Origin: Mesostigma viride
Taxonomy: Eukaryota > Streptophyta > Mesostigmatophyceae > Mesostigmatales > Mesostigmataceae
Direction: 5' to 3'
DNA length: 64,000 bases
Assembly (NCBI GenBank): GCA_009746045.1
Contig: RPFO01000225.1
Span: 58,501-122,500, forward strand
In this document: one piece after another, positions 22,802-33,378 of the stretch
Layout: the number at the start of each line of letters is the position of its first letter
How positions within the stretch are numbered: the stretch's first letter is position 1
Program-made: the position numbers and the translations under genes
Notes under the pieces: generated by a model
What the model was told of the DNA's origin: nothing
The model's database searches: none
What the model saw: the letters and a program-made list of their open reading frames with translations, nothing else

Positions 22802-24500
22802 CCCCTAAATGGGCGGAAATGCTGCCGATAAATCGGCAGTAACTCACCTATTTTGTAAACCAGCCCCTGTACAACCTAGCAATATCCAATGGCGGTCCTT
22901 GGGGGGCAAGCATGTCCATGAGTTGCCCTAAGCCATGATATATCACAACCTCACATATATTCATCGTAGGCCATGTATAACTGCCGTCAAAGTCAGGGGG
23001 GTCAAGACGAGCGTTTTCATTTTTGGTAGAATGTGCATTTTGAATTATGTTGTAAGAGCTAGGCACCTGCCACTTCAGGGATGATAAACAATTAGTTGCT
23101 GAACAGTTTGAGCCATTGGGGTCATCATTTGGGTGGGTATACCAGCAGTTACACCCAGTATAGCCCATAGGGGTACCGTTGGTAAAAAGCAACCAAGGGG
23201 GTAGGAGTGGGCATACTACCTACTAATACCTACTAATATGGCCCCCAACCATGCCAAACAATACATTTCCCTTCCACAATGATGGGGAAACATAACTGCA
23301 TCATCACACTGCCCTTACATGGCACCTATGTGCAGGTGCCACCTTGTCCATGCACGTAGGTAACGTGGTACGGATACCCTACGCAAGGCATGCATTCTAG
23401 GAGGCAGCCACCAACAAACTAGTGATTTTAAGCCTATTTCAGCCTGCCCTAGCAAGGATAAACTAGGTCTAAGCTGCTATAGCTTTCCAGGTGATGGCCA
23501 GCACACCTGGTGGCACATGCTGACAATGGGAAGCTTCTACTCACCGGTTACATGCTTGATGATGCCACAGAGACCAGCCAACTGCCTCACACTCATGCAA
23601 TATGTGTGTGGGAAATGTATAACAAACATATATGGAGGTATTCAAACCCATACAGCCTCTAAAACTTATCACCATCACCCTGTGGCAGGTCAACTGACTG
23701 AGGGAAGCATCTAAGAAGGGTGTTTTAGAAAGGGGCCAGGCCAGGGTCAAGAAAGAGCATGAATAATGCAAAAAGAATGTGCTACACAAGCTAGAACGTA
23801 TATATAAACGTCAAAAATCGATAGGAAAACGATAACTCAGCTTTACCAGGCATGGATGGCGTTACCTTGGCCCAGGCGGTGGCCGCAAAATGGCGCATTT
23901 CGGCACACCAAAGTTGTGCAGCATGGTCGCTGGATTCGGCGATTTCTGGCCACCCTTGCACGTTTACGACTAATATGTATCATAAAAAGTACAAAGAAAC
24001 CGATATATCCTTTAAAATACGCCGGAAAGGTATTGCTGTCAACGTTTCTATCGTCCGGCCTGATCGCAGTTTTTTCCAGCAAGAACGCTGCCGACACCTA
24101 TCAAATGGCATTCCCGCGAACCAAAAATTGGCCTGTATGATCTTTAGGACGTATAAAATCAATATCCTAAGTTTGGCCAGAAAATTCGAACGCAAACGTA
24201 AATGCCATGCGTGGGCGCAAGCCGCCATGGCCAGGTCGTCGTTTTCCGGAATGCACGTTGTACGTGAAAAAGTACCCTGACCCCTTGTACTTTGACGGTC
24301 TGGAACACCTGTTAAACTTGGTCAAAATATAGCAAACCCTAGTATCATGTTCTGGAGAAACTTATAAACTTTCATTCTTCTCAGCTAAACGTTTCCTAAT
24401 TCCCAATAGTATTCTCGCAAACTGGTCCCCCGAGTAGGTGCCGACAAATCGGCTGTAAGTCACTTTTTGGCGGAAAATCGGCAGCAAGACCATTTAGGGG
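22802..24500. mobile_element. piggyBac-like TIR element, copy TE3 (1,699 bp, inverted)
   Basis: Ends CCCCTAAATGG / CCATTTAGGGG, flanked by the duplicated tetranucleotide TTAA (22,798-22,801 and 24,501-24,504). It is inverted relative to TE1/TE2 and diverged by several percent. Subterminal hairpins are kept (CTGCCGAT-AA-ATCGGCAG near 22,830). The host sequence is a LINE-B RT frame. The unoccupied version of the site is present in the other LINE-B copy as a single TTAA at 48,964-48,967, which confirms the duplication. Confidence 0.8.
23852..24280 (+). CDS. Conserved 142-codon ORF inside TE3, function unknown
   Basis: Counterpart of the ORF in TE1 (same length, ATG start, ends in REKVP). It is basic with scattered cysteines and no recognised fold. 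Its persistence across diverged copies is the only hint that it may be translated; an element-encoded accessory protein is possible but unproven. Confidence 0.25.
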   Translation: MDGVTLAQAVAAKWRISAHQSCAAWSLDSAISGHPCTFTTNMYHKKYKETDISFKIRRKGIAVNVSIVRPDRSFFQQERCRHLSNGIPANQKLACMIFRTYKINILSLARKFERKRKCHAWAQAAMARSSFSGMHVVREKVP

Positions 24501-24504
24501 TTAA

Positions 24505-24640
24505 GGGCAGTAAAGCGCGCACGTGCCCGGCGCGGTGTTAGCCTCGGCGTCCATGGAAGTGGCTTCCGTGGTCGCCGGTTTCTTGTGAGCGGCGGTATAT
24601 AGCGGTGTCGGCGGAGTGGCTGGCGTCCTCAAGAAGGTCG
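24505..24640 (-). mobile_element. LINE-B RT fragment, continuation beyond TE3
   Basis: On the minus strand the sequence cgccgggcacgtgcgcgc and the following bases match the LINE-B RT just before the TTAA site. Upstream of that (24,560-24,640) similarity to the intact copy is lost, so the junction is either rearranged or strongly diverged. Confidence 0.5.
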
Positions 24641-24821
24641 TCGATGGCGCGGGTTTCCTGGGCGGCAGGTGTTGTTTGGGCCTCCATAGCTACGAGTAAT
24701 ATTATGTATGCTATGTCGGGGTCGCAGGCGTGCTATTCACGGGTGGAATGCCGCCATATCGAGTCGAAAATAGCAATATCTGCTGGGCAGGCCGCTGTCG
24801 GTAACGTACTAAATCGGGGCC

Positions 24822-25830
24822 GATTAATTAATTTTTTAGGAACATAACTCTGTTGGGAGTATATGCAAGCACATAGCCATTGAGAAGGGGCATATGGCCA
24901 CTCCTACACACAGATCTCGAGTGATTTATCTAGTACCAAATCCGAAAGGCTTGCATCACTCCCCGGAAAGGAGAACTTTTGCGGATGACTGTAGGTGTAA
25001 GTTGGCCGGATGCCATGGTAACCGGAGACGTCCGTCCTATAGTCAGCGAAAGTTGGTGCGAGAGGTCCCCAGTTCGATTCCGGTCGGATTCATTTGCAGA
25101 TCGCGTTTTCCGCGTTTTCCGCGGCCCGGCACTGAACGCAAATGGTTTTCACCTTTGCGGAGTGCCTGATCAGAATATACGCTTGGCTGATTTCGTTAGT
25201 ACCGGCTACGCCCCCTTCGATCTAATAAAGAAGGATCCAGCCGTGTTCAGCCCGTCTCACGTTTCGAGACTGAACAAGTCTCGAGTGGACACGTGTGTAG
25301 TACTCCTACACACAGATCTCGAGTGATTTATCTAGTACCAAATCCGAAAGGCTTGCATCACTCCCCGGAAAGGAGAACTTTTGCGGATGACTGTAGGTGT
25401 AAGTTGGCCGGATGCCATGGTAACCGGAGACGTCCGTCCTATAGTCAGCGAAAGTTGGTGCGAGAGGTCCCCAGTTCGATTCCGGTCGGATTCATTTGCA
25501 GATCGCGTTTTCCGCGTTTTCCGCGGCCCGGCACTGAACGCAAATGGTTTTCACCTTTGCGGAGTGCCTGATCAGAATATGGCCTATTATACATTCTAAG
25601 CTACTTCCTGCAAGGGTGGGAATGTAAACGACACTTGCTCTAGGTGTCCCAGGGCACCTGCAGCCCCATGATCCATCAAGCTATGCCCAGCTAAGGGGGA
25701 GCCTGTCATGGGGGGGAAGATCATCATAGCTATACAAAAGCTAGAGCGTGGCATCTTGAGCAGAGAGCAGCTCTCTGCATGGGCACAGCATAACTAGATA
25801 AAGCTAGGCATCATCTGGAGGGTGGCGCAT
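24822..25830 (-). mobile_element. LINE-B ORF1-type 3' UTR and tail, split by a SINE-like dimer
   Basis: Starts with an ATTAATT-type tail and the terminal hairpin (ataactctgttgggagtatat) read in reverse. It continues as the 3' UTR common to ORF1-type LINE-B copies (gggcatatggcc, ttctaagctacttcctgcaa, gcatcatctggagggtggc). The dimer at 24,900-25,576 separates the two halves; rejoining them restores the UTR seen at 31,228-31,560. Confidence 0.65.
24900..25576 (+). mobile_element. Dimeric SINE-like element (677 bp) with 8-bp target duplication
   Basis: Two ~280-bp copies of one unit (actcctacacacagatctcg to tgcctgatcaga) are joined by a ~125-bp linker. The flanks show the duplicated target ATATGGCC (24,892-24,899 and 25,577-25,584), which occurs once in the undisturbed LINE UTR. 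Each unit has AGTTCGATTCC, a 10/11 match to the Pol III box B consensus, preceded by GTCCCC. There is no poly(A) tail and no coding frame. Retroposition is inferred from the duplication and the box B. Confidence 0.7.
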
Positions 25831-27760
25831 CATTAATTAATTAATTAATTAAACTCGTGCTCCCGTTGGGGAGTCACGGAGCACCGAAGTGCTTTTAATC
25901 CCTGTGTGTGCACTACAGGAGAAAGGGCAGAGACCCCCAGTCTCCTTCATGCCTAAGGCATGCCACAGCTGCAATCGGGCGCGGCTAGCTAAAAGGACAG
26001 GCTAACGATCCGGCAAACTGTGGGTGCAATAAGACCCATGTGAGCATATCATAGCAAGGAGCGTGGGCAAGTAATCTGAACATAGCCAGGGCGTACGTAG
26101 CATGGCTGTACTAGGGCTAGGCTAAGGCTATGGCTGCTGGTTGTGTACCGTGCGTTGGCGCCTTGGCGGCACGTGACTCAGTGTGAGCTAGGTGGCGCAT
26201 CATAGGCACACATGTACATGGCTAAATAATACTCGTGCATCAGCTGGTCTAGAGCCTGTAGGAGGCTTACATGTACATGGCCACGGTCTAACTATTCTAC
26301 ACTACTACTGCTGTATTCCCCTAAGCTGGGGCGGCTGGAGTCGCTGGGGCCGCGGTGGTCGAGGGGGTCGCGTGCCAGGGCTTGCATGTGGCCGACGTAG
26401 ATGGCCGCCCCCTTCCAGTACACCGGCTGGCCCGCCTTGGTTTGCCGGAGCTGGAGGTAGGTCGGCCAATTAGCTCCCGTCGCCGTTGTTGCTGCGCCAG
26501 GGTCAAGTTGTCGTCCACGGTGAAGGGAGTGTTCTCGAGCCGCTTGCGGCGTCTGCTCAAGAAACGAAATCTTGTCCGCTGGGCTCTTAAAGATGAGAAG
26601 AAGCGGGGGCGCCCCTGCCTTAGTTAACCCGCGCGCGGGGAAGGCGGTGGGCGGTCAGCTTAATCTCACCATGCAAGAAGGCCCATGCGATCAAGGATTT
26701 TGCTCTCAAACGCACGTGCAAGCTAGCTTCACGGAATTCTCACCTTCCTCCATGTCGAAGTTCTTGAGTATGACGTGTTAAGGCTGCGCTTGGCGAGCTC
26801 GGCCTCCTCGCGGAGGTCGAGCTGCTGCTGCTGGCTGGAGCTGTGCTGTGAACGGCGGAGGTGGTGGAGGTGGTGTGTTGTGATGTTCGCCCAGGTCTGG
26901 GTGGGAGGAGCATCCCCAGCCGGGCTGGCCAGCGAGGGCTGGCTTAATTGGCGGCGATGTCCTTCACCGCCTGGGCGGTGAGGCCTGCAGTGTTCTGCAG
27001 GACCTCGATGGCGTTTGCATGGTCCTTGAGGCGCTGGTCGATGTCGCGCGGAGCTGGGCGGTGATGGCGGCGGAGGAGGAGATGGTGGAGGAGGCGAGGA
27101 GGGTGGAGGTGGCGGTGGAGGAGGAGATGGTGGAGGAGGCGAGGAGGGTGGAGGTGGCGGTGGAGATGGTAGAGAGGAGGGGGAGCTCGGCAGTCAGCGT
27201 GCTGCCCATGGATGGCCGCCATGCACATCTGCAGCGATGGGGGCCACGTGCTGCTCGAGGGCCTCCTTAAGGAGTGAGCGGATGGAGGATTCGGTTAAGG
27301 TGGTGGTAAGGGGCTTGGGGGGCCAAAGCTCCCCGATGGAGCGTCCAAGGAGGGAAAAGAGAGCGAATTGCTGGAGGTGGGGGCGCGGCGGAGGCTGGGG
27401 AAGGGGTCGAAAGTCGAGGCGCGCCTCTGGTGAGGATCAAAGAGGCGACCTTGGATGAAGCTCTAGCTGCTTGCACTGTTCAAGAAGCGAGGCGTGCGAT
27501 CCAAAAAACACTTGGCACGCAGGCCAGGATGAGTTCCTCGGTAAACTTGTCAAAGAAGTCGGGCTGGCGAGCTTCGACTGCAAATTCGAGCTCGACCGGC
27601 CAGCGCGCTCGGCTCGGCAGGGCGACTGCGCGCTTGGGTTCAGGCAACACTGCTGGCGAGGCGGGCTCGGGGGGCTGGGCGACCATGCACTAGAGCAACT
27701 GGTAGAGCTTGGTTAGTGGTGCCGCTGCCTTAATTCTGGGCCGGTGGGCGAAGCTGCAGC
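25831..27760 (-). mobile_element. LINE-B ORF1-type element, degenerate
   Basis: On the minus strand, ORF1 pieces run from about 27,690 down to about 26,330 with several frame breaks: the N-terminal WPVELEFAVEA part, coiled-coil DIDQRLKDHANAIEVLQN, TAGLTAQAVKDIAAN, then FTVDDNLTLAQQQRRREL. They are followed without any RT by a ~470-bp 3' UTR, the hairpin gtgctccgtgactccccaac / gggagcac, and a TTAATTAATTAA tail (25,831-25,852). The coiled-coil region at 27,050-27,170 carries a GGAGGAGGCG-type tandem expansion. Confidence 0.65.
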
Positions 27761-27784
27761 CTCAGTGAGCTGCAGACGTATTTT

Positions 27785-28010
27785 CATAGCCCCATGCTGT
27801 TTCCGGCCCCACCGTCTAGGTCATCTAGTCGCTCTACACGTAAGCCAGCCATTATTTCAATGCACACGGCTACACATTTCCATCACCATTCATCTTCATC
27901 ATCCTGAACGACTCGAACACGCGGACAAGATAACGGCAGGCTCGAGCTACCATGGTCCGGATTCTCCCGATTCAGTCTGGCCTGCACTGGTTGTCTCCTT
28001 GGTATTTTCA
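27785..28010 (-). repeat. Dispersed repeat R3, partial copy
   Basis: Matches the minus-strand copy at 30,904-31,225 and the plus-strand copy at 52,262-52,566 (ctgtttccggccccac, gctctacacgtaagccagcc, aacggcaggctcgagctacc). It is truncated at the 3' side. Nature unknown; no TIRs seen. Confidence 0.7.
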
Positions 28011-28139
28011 TAGCCGAGCGCAGCCGCCAGGCTGCATTGCGTCGAAGAGCGTTTGCTCGTCATATATTGCATGTGTAATAGCTTCGGAAAATTATATCAG
28101 CATGTGCATCGTAGAAAGACGCGTCGACAATTGTGATTT

Positions 28140-28818
28140 TCTGATCAGGCACTCCGCAAAGGTGAAAACCATTTGCGTTCAGGGCCGGGCCGCGGAAAAA
28201 GCGGAAAAACGCGATCTGCAAATGAATCCGACCGAAAATCGAACTGGGAACCTCTCGCACCAATTTTGCTGACTATAGGACGGACGTCTCCGGTTACCAT
28301 GGCATCACCAACTTACACCTGCAGTCATCCGCAAAAGTTTTCCTTTCCGGGGAGTGATGCAAGCCTTTCGGATTTGGTACTAGATAAATCACTTGAGATC
28401 TGTGTGTAGGAGTACTATACACACGTGTCTGCACGCGAGACTTGTTCAGTCTCGCAACGTGAGACGGGCTGAACACGGCTGAATCCTTCTTTTTAGTAGA
28501 AGGGGGCGTAGCCGGTACTATCGAAATCAGCCAAGCGTATATTCTGATCAGGCACTCCGCAAAGGTGAAAACCATTTGCGTTCAGGGCCGGGCCGCGGAA
28601 AACGCGGAAAAATGCGATCTGCAAATGAATCCGACCGGAATCGAACTGGGGACCTCTCGCACCAACTTTCGCTGACTATAGGACGGACGTCTCCGGTTAC
28701 CATGGCATCCGGCCAACTTACACCTACAGTCATCCGCAAAAGTTCTCCTTTCCGGGGAGTGATGCAAGCCTTTCGGATTTGGTACTTGATAAATCACTCG
28801 AGATCTGTGTGTAGGAGT
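28140..28818 (-). mobile_element. Dimeric SINE-like element, inverted copy (679 bp)
   Basis: The same unit-linker-unit architecture as 24,900-25,576 on the opposite strand, with the same termini (TCTGATC at the left, GTAGGAGT at the right). The left unit is more diverged. Flanking bases (attgtgatt / attgcatgat) only suggest a duplication. Confidence 0.7.
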
Positions 28819-28939
28819 ATTGCATGATATTCACGGCTGAATTTGGTGCTCAAACGTGAAAGTTATGAGCTCCGCCGTCAGCCATGGCTATCTCGTGGCT
28901 CGTGGCTCGTATGGCTATATGTCATGCATCGGATGATCA

Positions 28940-29254
28940 GAATATGTCATGCATTAAGAATTTCGCCATGCTATGCCATGCAGAGAGATGCTCTCTGTAG
29001 AGAAGCCATGTCCTAGCTCTTGTATAGCCATGATGATCTTCCCCACCTATGACAGGCTCCCCTTCGCTGGGTGTTGCCTGAAACTCTGGGTGGTGCAGGT
29101 GCCCTAGTGCACCTAGAGCAAGTGTTGTTTACATTCCCACCCTTGCAGGAAGTAGCTTAGAATGTATGATAGGCCATATGCCCCTTCTCTGGGCTATGTG
29201 CTACATATACTCCCAACGGAGTTATGTTACAATTCAATTCAATTCAATTCAATG
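28940..29254 (+). mobile_element. LINE-B ORF1-type 3' UTR with hairpin and AATTC tail
   Basis: A 5'-truncated copy ending in hairpin ACTCC-CAAC-GGAGT (29,209-29,222), then atgttac and four to five AATTC units. It faces the inverted tail of the next element at 29,278. Confidence 0.7.
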
Positions 29255-29277
29255 TCATGCATCGGGGGCGATTAAAA

Positions 29278-30306
29278 TCAAATTAAATTAAATTATAACA
29301 TGCCTCCGTTGGGAGATCATGTAGCACATATTCCATGATGGATGGGTGGAGTGGAGGAAGTCGCGTAATCGAACTAACCTAACTCTAAGCTATCTAGTCG
29401 AGAAAATCCTAACTACACTACTCATCAAAACGCCTCCTCCTCTTGGGGGGAGGGGGCTTGCCCACAGGGTCGCCGGGCGTGTGAGCCTTGACAATCTTCT
29501 GCCACCGCGTCTTGTCCTGCATGGCAGTCCAAAGACGGGAGAGAGAGCGGATACGGTGTTCAAACTGGGCTGGGACTGCTAGGTCGTCCAGCAACATCTG
29601 GGTGTAGTTCGTGACAGGTTTCCCTACCCTTTTGGGAATGCCCTTGGGGCCAGGCCAGGTCAGAATGTGCCGCCCTGGCTGGCCAAGCCGCTGGGGGCCG
29701 GCCAGACCAAGGGCGGTGTCGACCTGGCTGGTGCGAGCAAGGTGTCCTACAAATGCTATCCTACGCTGCCTAATTAATCTCGTCCGAAATACGAGGCATA
29801 CCATGATACAAAGACTCTGATGACGTACGGGTGCTCAGAAAACCCTACGCTAAGGACCTAGCTGTCGGAGCATCCTGTATACCGTGCCGTTGAGCCCAGC
29901 TGCCAGTTTGGGTGTGATTGTCCATGCCTCGGCGCCATACGTGAGCACCGTGAGGACGAGGACCTTGAAGAGCATGCGCTTGCGGTGCTCGCCCAGGCCC
30001 TTTGAGCGCCAGTAGGTGTTGAGCGAACGGAGCCTGGCCCAGGCCAGGCCGATGCGGGTGTCCACATCGTCTGCAGTGTCAGGAAGCCAACTCCCCAACA
30101 GTTTGAAGCGATCACGGAACGGGACCTCCGTCCCGTTGAGCAGGCGCGGCAGCGGTGGTGTGCTGGAGGCCCCAATCACCATCGCCTCAGTTTTGACACT
30201 AATCTCCAACCCCACAGCCCGCGCCTCCAGGCCCAGCCATGCAGACAGTCCAGCCAGGTCTGAATGTGCTCGGGGCTCGCAATGAGGGTGGTGTCATCCG
30301 CATATA
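29278..30306 (-). pseudogene. LINE-B ORF2 C-terminal half, 5'-truncated copy
   Basis: The minus strand reads from the RT catalytic region (about 30,306) through GLEISVKTEAMVIGASS, LLGSWLPDTADDVDTRIGLA and VLTYGAEAW. After a frame break near 29,850 it continues through RQRRIAFVGHLARTSQVDT to the basic end PPPPKRRRRFDE at about 29,420. Then come the ORF2-type 3' UTR, hairpin and AAATT tail. It is over 90% similar in protein to 49,020-49,917 by eye. Dead on arrival: no endonuclease or RT core. Confidence 0.8.
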
Positions 30307-30336
30307 GTCCGATTACGCGGCTCTCCCCACTCCAGG

Positions 30337-30880
30337 TGCCATCCATCAAGGAATAATATGTGCTACAAGATCTCCCAACGGAGGCATGTTATAATTTAAT
30401 TTAATTTAATTTTAATACTCCCTGCTGGCCCGGCACCCGTGCTCCTCACCTTTAAGTACATGGAGGATGTCCAAGCTGGCGTTCCTTAAATGCCGCAAGA
30501 AGCTCTCGGAGACTCGCTTCACGCTGGACGACGACCTGACCCTGGCCCAGCAACAGCGGCAACGCGAGCTATGGCCGCCCTACCTTCAGCTCCGGCAGAG
30601 CGCAAGGGGGAAGCCGGTCATATACTGGAGGGGGGCGGTCATCCGCGTTGACCATAAGCCCTGGCAGGCCCCTCCTGCCACCTCAGACTAGGGAATATAT
30701 ACGTACAGTAGTGTAGATTAGTCAGGCTTAGCCTAGCATGTGGCCCACGCGCATGTGCGCCCATAATGGCCCCCATGGATGATGCCCCAGCGGGCTAGAA
30801 TAGCAACAGCCCTAGCAATTGTAACCATTGGAGTCACTGCCGCTAAGGCAGCCATGCCTAGAATGTTCGCCTAGCTGTGC
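30337..30880 (+). mobile_element. LINE-B fragments: ORF2-type tail, then ORF1 C-terminus with its 3' UTR
   Basis: 30,337-30,414 is an ORF2-type 3' end: hairpin CTCC-CAAC-GGAG with a T-G closing pair, then an AATTT tail. Immediately after, 30,420-30,690 encodes the ORF1 C-terminus (KLAFLKCRKKLSETRF, TLDDDLTLAQQQRQREL, VIYWRGAVI). It is followed by the ORF1-type UTR (gggaatata..gtagtgtagatta). Both are 5'-truncated. Confidence 0.65.
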
Positions 30881-30903
30881 CAACATACCTGATGACTGAC
30901 TAG

Positions 30904-31225
30904 CTACCTTTTCAGTGGTTTTCCATTTGCGGGTATTTCCTCGTAAATGGTGGGAGAGCGATCGCAGCAATGGTGCTCACCACTAGACACTCCCGGCCAG
31001 TTAGGCTCGAAACACACGCCCTGATCAAGCATGCTGTTTCCGGCCCCACTGTCTAAGTCATCTAGTCGCTCTACACGTAAGCCAGCCATAATTTCAATGC
31101 ACAAGGATACACATTTCCATCACCATTCATCTTCATCATCCTGAACGACTCGAACACGCGGACAAGATAACGGCAGGCTCGAGCTACCATGGTCCGGATT
31201 CTCCCGATTTCTGGCCTGCGCTGGT
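30904..31225 (-). repeat. Dispersed repeat R3, good copy
   Basis: Close match to 52,262-52,566. On the minus strand an open frame of 66 codons (starts MCIEIMAGLRVERLDDLD, contains CFEPNWPGVSSGEHHCCDR) is shared with the other copy at 52,381-52,602. The element has no TIR or tail that I can see. It may be an unclassified short retroelement or a duplicated genomic segment. Confidence 0.7.
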
Positions 31226-31227
31226 TG

Positions 31228-32030
31228 AATTGAATTGAATTATAACATAACTCCGTTGGGAGTATATGTAGCACATAGCCCTTGAGAGGGGGGCATATGG
31301 CCTATCATACATCCTAAGCTACTTCCTGCAAGGGTGGGGATGTAAAGGACCCTTGCTCTAGGTGCACCAGGGCACTTGCATCCCCATGATCTTCAAGCTA
31401 TGCCCAGCGAAGGGGGAGCCTGTCATGGGGGGGAAGATCAGCATAGCTATACAAAAAGCTAGGGCATGGCTGCTCAGCAGGGAGTTACTCCCTGCATGGG
31501 CACTGCATAACTAAATAAAGCTAGGCATCATCTGGAGTGTGGCTCAGCATAGGCACACATGTACATGACTAAAAAGGCTAGGCCTCAGCTGGTATAGTGC
31601 CTGTAGTAGGCGGGCATGTACAAGGCCACTGTCTAACTATTCTACACTACTGCTGTATTCCCCTAGGCTGGGGCTGGAGTTGCTGGGGCCGCGGTGGTCG
31701 AGGGGGCCGCTTGCCAGGGCTTGTGGCCGACGTAGATGGCCGCCCCCTTCCAGTACACCGGCTGGCCCGCCTTGGTCTGCCGGAGCTGGAGGTAGGTCGG
31801 CCATAGCTCCCGTCGCCGTTGTTGCTGTGCCAGGGTCACTTGAGTCGTCGCCAAGGGTGAAGAGAGTCTTCTCGAGCCGCTTGCGGCGTCTGAGAAAAGA
31901 AATCTTGTCCGCCGGGGTCTTAAAGGTGAGAAGGAGCGGGGGCGGCCCGGCCTTACCCCGCGCGCGGGGAAGGCGGTGGGCGGCCAGCTCGATCTCCCCA
32001 GTCTGCGCCAGGGTTGTCTCCTTGATACCT
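31228..32030 (-). mobile_element. LINE-B ORF1-type 3' half
   Basis: The minus strand reads the ORF1 C-terminus (about 31,960-31,690, with VTLAQQQRRRELWPTYLQL near 31,846), a short alanine/proline tail, the ORF1-type 3' UTR, hairpin ACTCC-CAAC-GGAGT and an AATTC tail (31,228-31,246). The cleanest example of ORF1 followed directly by the shared 3' end. Confidence 0.75.
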
Positions 32031-33072
32031 AGTCACGTGCCGCCAACGCACGGTACACAACCAGCCATAGCCTCAGCCTAGTCCTAGCACAGCCATGCTA
32101 CGCCCGTGCTATGGTCAGATTACTTGCCCACGCTATACTTGTTATGCCCCGCTTACATGGGTCTTATTGCACCCACAGTTTGCCGGATCGTTAGCCTGTC
32201 CTTTTAGCTAGCGCGCCCGATTGCAGCTGTGGCATGCCTTTGGCATGAAGGAGACTGGGGGTCTCTGCCCTTTCTCCTGTAGTGCACACACAGGGATTAA
32301 AAGCACTTCAGTGCTCCGTGACTCCCCAACGGGAGCACGTGTTTAATTAATTAATTAATTAATGGATGATGCCTTCAGAATTTAGCCAAGCCCTGCCTAT
32401 AATGGGACCCCCATGGATGTTGCCTTAAGAATTTAGCCATGCTATGCCATGCAGAGAGATGCTTTAGAACTGTCGAGAAGCCATGCCCTAGCTCTTGTAT
32501 TCTGATCAGACACTCCGCAAAGGTGAAAACCTTTGCGTTCAGTGCCAGGCCGCGGAAAACGCGGAAAACGCGATCTGCAAATGAATCCGACCGGAATCGA
32601 ACTGGGGACCTCTCGCACCAATTTTGCTGACTATAGGACGGACGTCTCCGGTTACCATGGCATCGCCAACTTACACCTACAGTCATCCGCAAAAGTTCTC
32701 CTGTCCGGGGAGTGATGCAAGCCTTTCGGATTTGGTACTAGATAAATCACTCGAGATCTGTGTGTAGGAGTACTATACACACGTGTCTGCACGCGAGACT
32801 TGTTCAGACAGCGAGCTCTTGTATAGCCATGATGATCTTGCCCCACATGACATGCTCCCCCTTAGCTGGGTATAGCGTGATAGATCATGAGGGTGCAGGT
32901 GCCCTGGTGCACCTAGAGCAAGGGTAGCTTACATTCCCACCCTCATGCAGGAAGTAGCCTAGAATGTACGTATTATAGGCCATCTGCCCCTTCTCAAGGG
33001 CTATGTGCTACAGATACTCCCAACGGAGTTATGTTCCTAATTAATTAATTAATTAATTAATTAATTAATTAA
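32031..33072 (+). mobile_element. LINE-B ORF1-type 3' UTR segments with AATT tails, split by a SINE-like unit
   Basis: 32,031-32,363 is the reverse counterpart of 25,831-26,170 and ends in hairpin CTCCC-CAAC-GGGAG and a TTAATTAA tail. 32,364-33,072 is another 3' UTR ending in hairpin ACTCC-CAAC-GGAGT, then about ten AATT units (33,032-33,072). A second short hairpin/tail follows at 33,073-33,100. The SINE-like unit at 32,501-32,813 sits inside the second UTR. Confidence 0.65.
32501..32813 (-). mobile_element. SINE-like unit with 11-bp target duplication
   Basis: One ~280-bp unit plus part of the linker, 5'-truncated relative to the dimers, ending in the usual TCTGATC. It is flanked by a perfect AGCTCTTGTAT duplication (32,490-32,500 and 32,814-32,824). 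The empty site is visible in a related UTR near 29,012. Confidence 0.75.
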
Positions 33073-33096
33073 TACTCCCAACGGAGTTATGTTCCT

Positions 33097-33140
33097 TAAT
33101 AATAATGATAATAATAATAATAACAATAATAATAATAATG
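33097..33140. repeat. AAT/TAA microsatellite
   Basis: A run of (AAT)n with occasional interruptions directly after a LINE-B hairpin/tail remnant. It probably grew from the tail. Confidence 0.85.
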
Positions 33141-33378
33141 ACAAACTCAGTTGTCTCCTTAATATGGCTAACTCAGTACCGTTAACTTGCTCTAGGATAA
33201 AAGAAGTGATTAATTGCTAAAATGGGTGACATGAAAATGAGATGACCTCACAAACTGCCCGTGATGTGGCAGACTCGCTCACGTTCATCTGAACCTGAGA
33301 ACCAGAAAGGTGACCAGCTGATCGCATGAACGTTGTCCCTACACAACAGGCTGGGAAACGCAAAAGGCATGCAACTGC

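Noticed and set aside
25066-25095. Functional tRNA gene in the SINE-like unit
   Set aside because: The T-arm does not pair properly and no acceptor or D-arm can be folded; only a box-B-like remnant is present.
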